From: Bacteroidia bacterium
Lineage (GTDB): Bacteria > Bacteroidota > Bacteroidia > NS11-12g > UBA9320
Assembly (NCBI GenBank): GCA_022425465.1
Contig: JAKMFK010000153.1
Location: forward strand, 1-7,484
DNA length: 7,484 bases
Direction of reading: 5' to 3'
In this document: piece by piece, positions 5,788-7,484 of the stretch
How positions within the stretch are numbered: the first letter of the stretch is position 1
Layout of the letters: the number at the start of each line of letters is the position of its first letter
Notes under the pieces: generated by a model
Databases searched by the model: none
What the model was told of the DNA's origin: nothing
Seen by the model: only the letters and a program-made list of their open reading frames with translations
Made by a program: the position numbers and the translations under genes

Positions 5788-7484
5788 ATGAAACACTTTA
5801 TAAATATTTGTCTAATCATAAGTCTAACGTTTTTAACTACCTACTCCTCAGCTCAAAATTATTTCAAGATACGAGGATATGTCACCAACGAATCTAAAGA
5901 GCCACTTGTTGGTGTATATGTAAGGGCAGTAGATTTAGGAATCGGAACTGTCACCAACGAAAAAGGCAAGTACGAAATCAAATTAGTAGAGGGATTGCAT
6001 CGATTATCTTTCACACACATCGGATATGAACCAAAACGAATAGATATACCCGCTCAAAAAAATGAGGTTTTAAATATCATTTTAAAACCCATCGATAATG
6101 AATTAGGTGTTGTAGAAATATCGAACAAGAAAAAAGATTTAAGCTATACCATTATTCGAAAAGTCATTGAGAATAAAGAAAACTTTACTAATCAATTCAC
6201 TACACAAAAACGAAATATTTACGTTAAAAGCGTTGAGAAAACAACGAACAACAATCCTAAAAAACAAGATGACCAACCAGATGTCAAGAAACTCGACGAA
6301 TCCCTAATTGAATCCAAAAATGATTCTATACCAAAACTAAATTTATTTGAAGGTGACTTTGTTCAGCACATAAAACTACCCAATGGATTTAAAGAAGAAA
6401 AAAATGCAGCTAAAAAGCTAGGCTATCAACAATCATTATTTTATGTGAGTACGACCGATGCCAACTTTGATTTAAACCAGAACCTAATAAAAGTTAAAAA
6501 ATTAGGCGACAATGCTTATTTATCACCCATTAGTCATAATGCATTTGTATCCTACCGATATAAATTATTAGGTTCAAGATTTGAGGGAAAAAGAAAGGTA
6601 TACACCATACAGGTCATTCCTCGAAAATTAGGAAACGCCTTGTTCAAAGGTCAGCTTGAAATTTGGGATTCCCTATTTACAATTAAAAGCGTTGAATTGA
6701 CCCTACCCAAACGTTCTTTAATTGAATATGACCAATTCTCATTAAAGCAACACTACTCTTTTCAGGATAGTATAAAGATTCTAACCAGTGAAACCTTTAA
6801 CTGGAAAATTAAAAATGGATCTAGAACTATTGACGGTGTGTGTATTGCTAAATATTCTGATTACACATTTGATAGTATTTATCCAAAACGCTTCTTCAAT
6901 GCAGAATTGGCCAGAACAGCTGATGATGCCTACGAAAAAGATACTAGCTTTTGGGCAAAAATAAGACCGATTCCGCTTACCTATAATGAAAATAAGTTCA
7001 TTCGAATGCAAGACAGTATAAAACGAATAAGAACAAGTAAAGCATACCTAGACTCAATTGATTCAGCCTTTAATCAAATTACTTTTCTTAAAGCAGTCTG
7101 GTCTGGAATGGGGCACATAAACAGAGATAAAAAAACAGAATGGAGCTTCGCCTCACTTGCTGAAATGATTGATCCTGTGGCCATTGGTGGTTTTAGATTG
7201 AAGTATAACGTGAGTTACTACAAAAGATTTGAAAACCGAAAAAGTATCTTTATATCGCCCACATTAAATTATGGTTTCAGAAATAATGACATCAAAGGGA
7301 ACTTGAGTATTGAAACATTATACAATCCAAAAAAACTATCTCGTGCTTCAATTTATTATGGAAAGTATTTTGGTTTCGTCAATCAATTTGCCACATTTAA
7401 CGACCTATTTAATAGACAAAACTTTTTTGAACAAGACTACACTTATCTTACTCACAGAACTGAGTTATTTAATGGTTTTTATTT
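5788..7484 (+). CDS. DUF5686 outer-membrane protein with N-terminal carboxypeptidase-regulatory-like domain (C-terminus outside window)
   Basis: 565 codons are visible from ATG 5788 to the right edge without a stop. Residues 1-22 are a Sec signal peptide (MKHFINICLIISLTFLTTYSSA) cut before Q23. Residues 26-100 form a carboxypeptidase-D regulatory-like beta-sandwich (IRGYVTNESKEPLVGVYV, GTVTNEKGKYEIKL, LSFTHIGYEPKRI), the same module that opens many TonB-dependent receptors of Bacteroidota. From about 118 the DUF5686 pattern begins (YTIIRKVIENKENF, then NIYVK). A charged linker occupies about 150-184. The central block holds VSYRYKLLG (254-262), YTIQVIPRKLGN (272-283) and KGQLEIWDSLFTIKSVEL (287-304). 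From IDPVAIGGFRLKYN (461-474) amphipathic strands indicate the start of an outer-membrane barrel. Family members are, from memory, about 800-850 residues, so roughly a third is missing. The family's molecular role is not established; the architecture suggests outer-membrane assembly or surface binding. It is transcribed divergently from gpmI. Confidence 0.93.
   Translation, partial: MKHFINICLIISLTFLTTYSSAQNYFKIRGYVTNESKEPLVGVYVRAVDLGIGTVTNEKGKYEIKLVEGLHRLSFTHIGYEPKRIDIPAQKNEVLNIILKPIDNELGVVEISNKKKDLSYTIIRKVIENKENFTNQFTTQKRNIYVKSVEKTTNNNPKKQDDQPDVKKLDESLIESKNDSIPKLNLFEGDFVQHIKLPNGFKEEKNAAKKLGYQQSLFYVSTTDANFDLNQNLIKVKKLGDNAYLSPISHNAFVSYRYKLLGSRFEGKRKVYTIQVIPRKLGNALFKGQLEIWDSLFTIKSVELTLPKRSLIEYDQFSLKQHYSFQDSIKILTSETFNWKIKNGSRTIDGVCIAKYSDYTFDSIYPKRFFNAELARTADDAYEKDTSFWAKIRPIPLTYNENKFIRMQDSIKRIRTSKAYLDSIDSAFNQITFLKAVWSGMGHINRDKKTEWSFASLAEMIDPVAIGGFRLKYNVSYYKRFENRKSIFISPTLNYGFRNNDIKGNLSIETLYNPKKLSRASIYYGKYFGFVNQFATFNDLFNRQNFFEQDYTYLTHRTELFNGFY

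Noticed and set aside
6781..7011. Minus-strand open frame of 76 codons
   Set aside because: It is antisense to the DUF5686 gene, which is open and family-like through this whole stretch.

Overview
The window is AT-rich, all four gene starts lack a convincing Shine-Dalgarno sequence, and two genes belong to envelope families typical of Bacteroidota. One is a carboxypeptidase-regulatory-like/DUF5686 protein; the other is a very large, strand-rich outer-membrane-type protein. The source is therefore most likely a Bacteroidota bacterium, perhaps of the order Flavobacteriales. Nothing here fixes the genus. No rRNA, tRNA, insertion sequence, CRISPR array or phage gene was seen.

Layout: three genes read leftwards on the minus strand. 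In transcription order they are gpmI (5662 to 4151, phosphoglycerate mutase), a CPA-type cation/proton antiporter (4114 to 2909), and a large exported protein of at least 943 residues (2831 to beyond base 1). The gaps between them are 36 and 77 bases, so they could form one operon. On the plus strand, starting at 5788 and leaving the window at 7484, is a divergent gene for a DUF5686 outer-membrane protein. The two transcription units share a 125-base intergenic region (5663-5787) that must hold their promoters. Both outer genes are cut by the window edges, and no gap between genes exceeds 125 bases.

Functionally, gpmI is a central glycolysis/gluconeogenesis enzyme with every metal-binding residue present. 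The antiporter exchanges Na+ or K+ for H+ across the inner membrane. The two flanking genes encode exported envelope proteins. I see no clearly new multi-gene system. The points most worth a second look are the large protein's TTG start just behind a two-codon ATG-CGT-TAA frame, a perfect EF-hand-type calcium loop in that protein, an SD instead of ND/DD dyad in the antiporter, and the pairing of a probably pH-sensitive Mn-dependent mutase with a proton antiporter.
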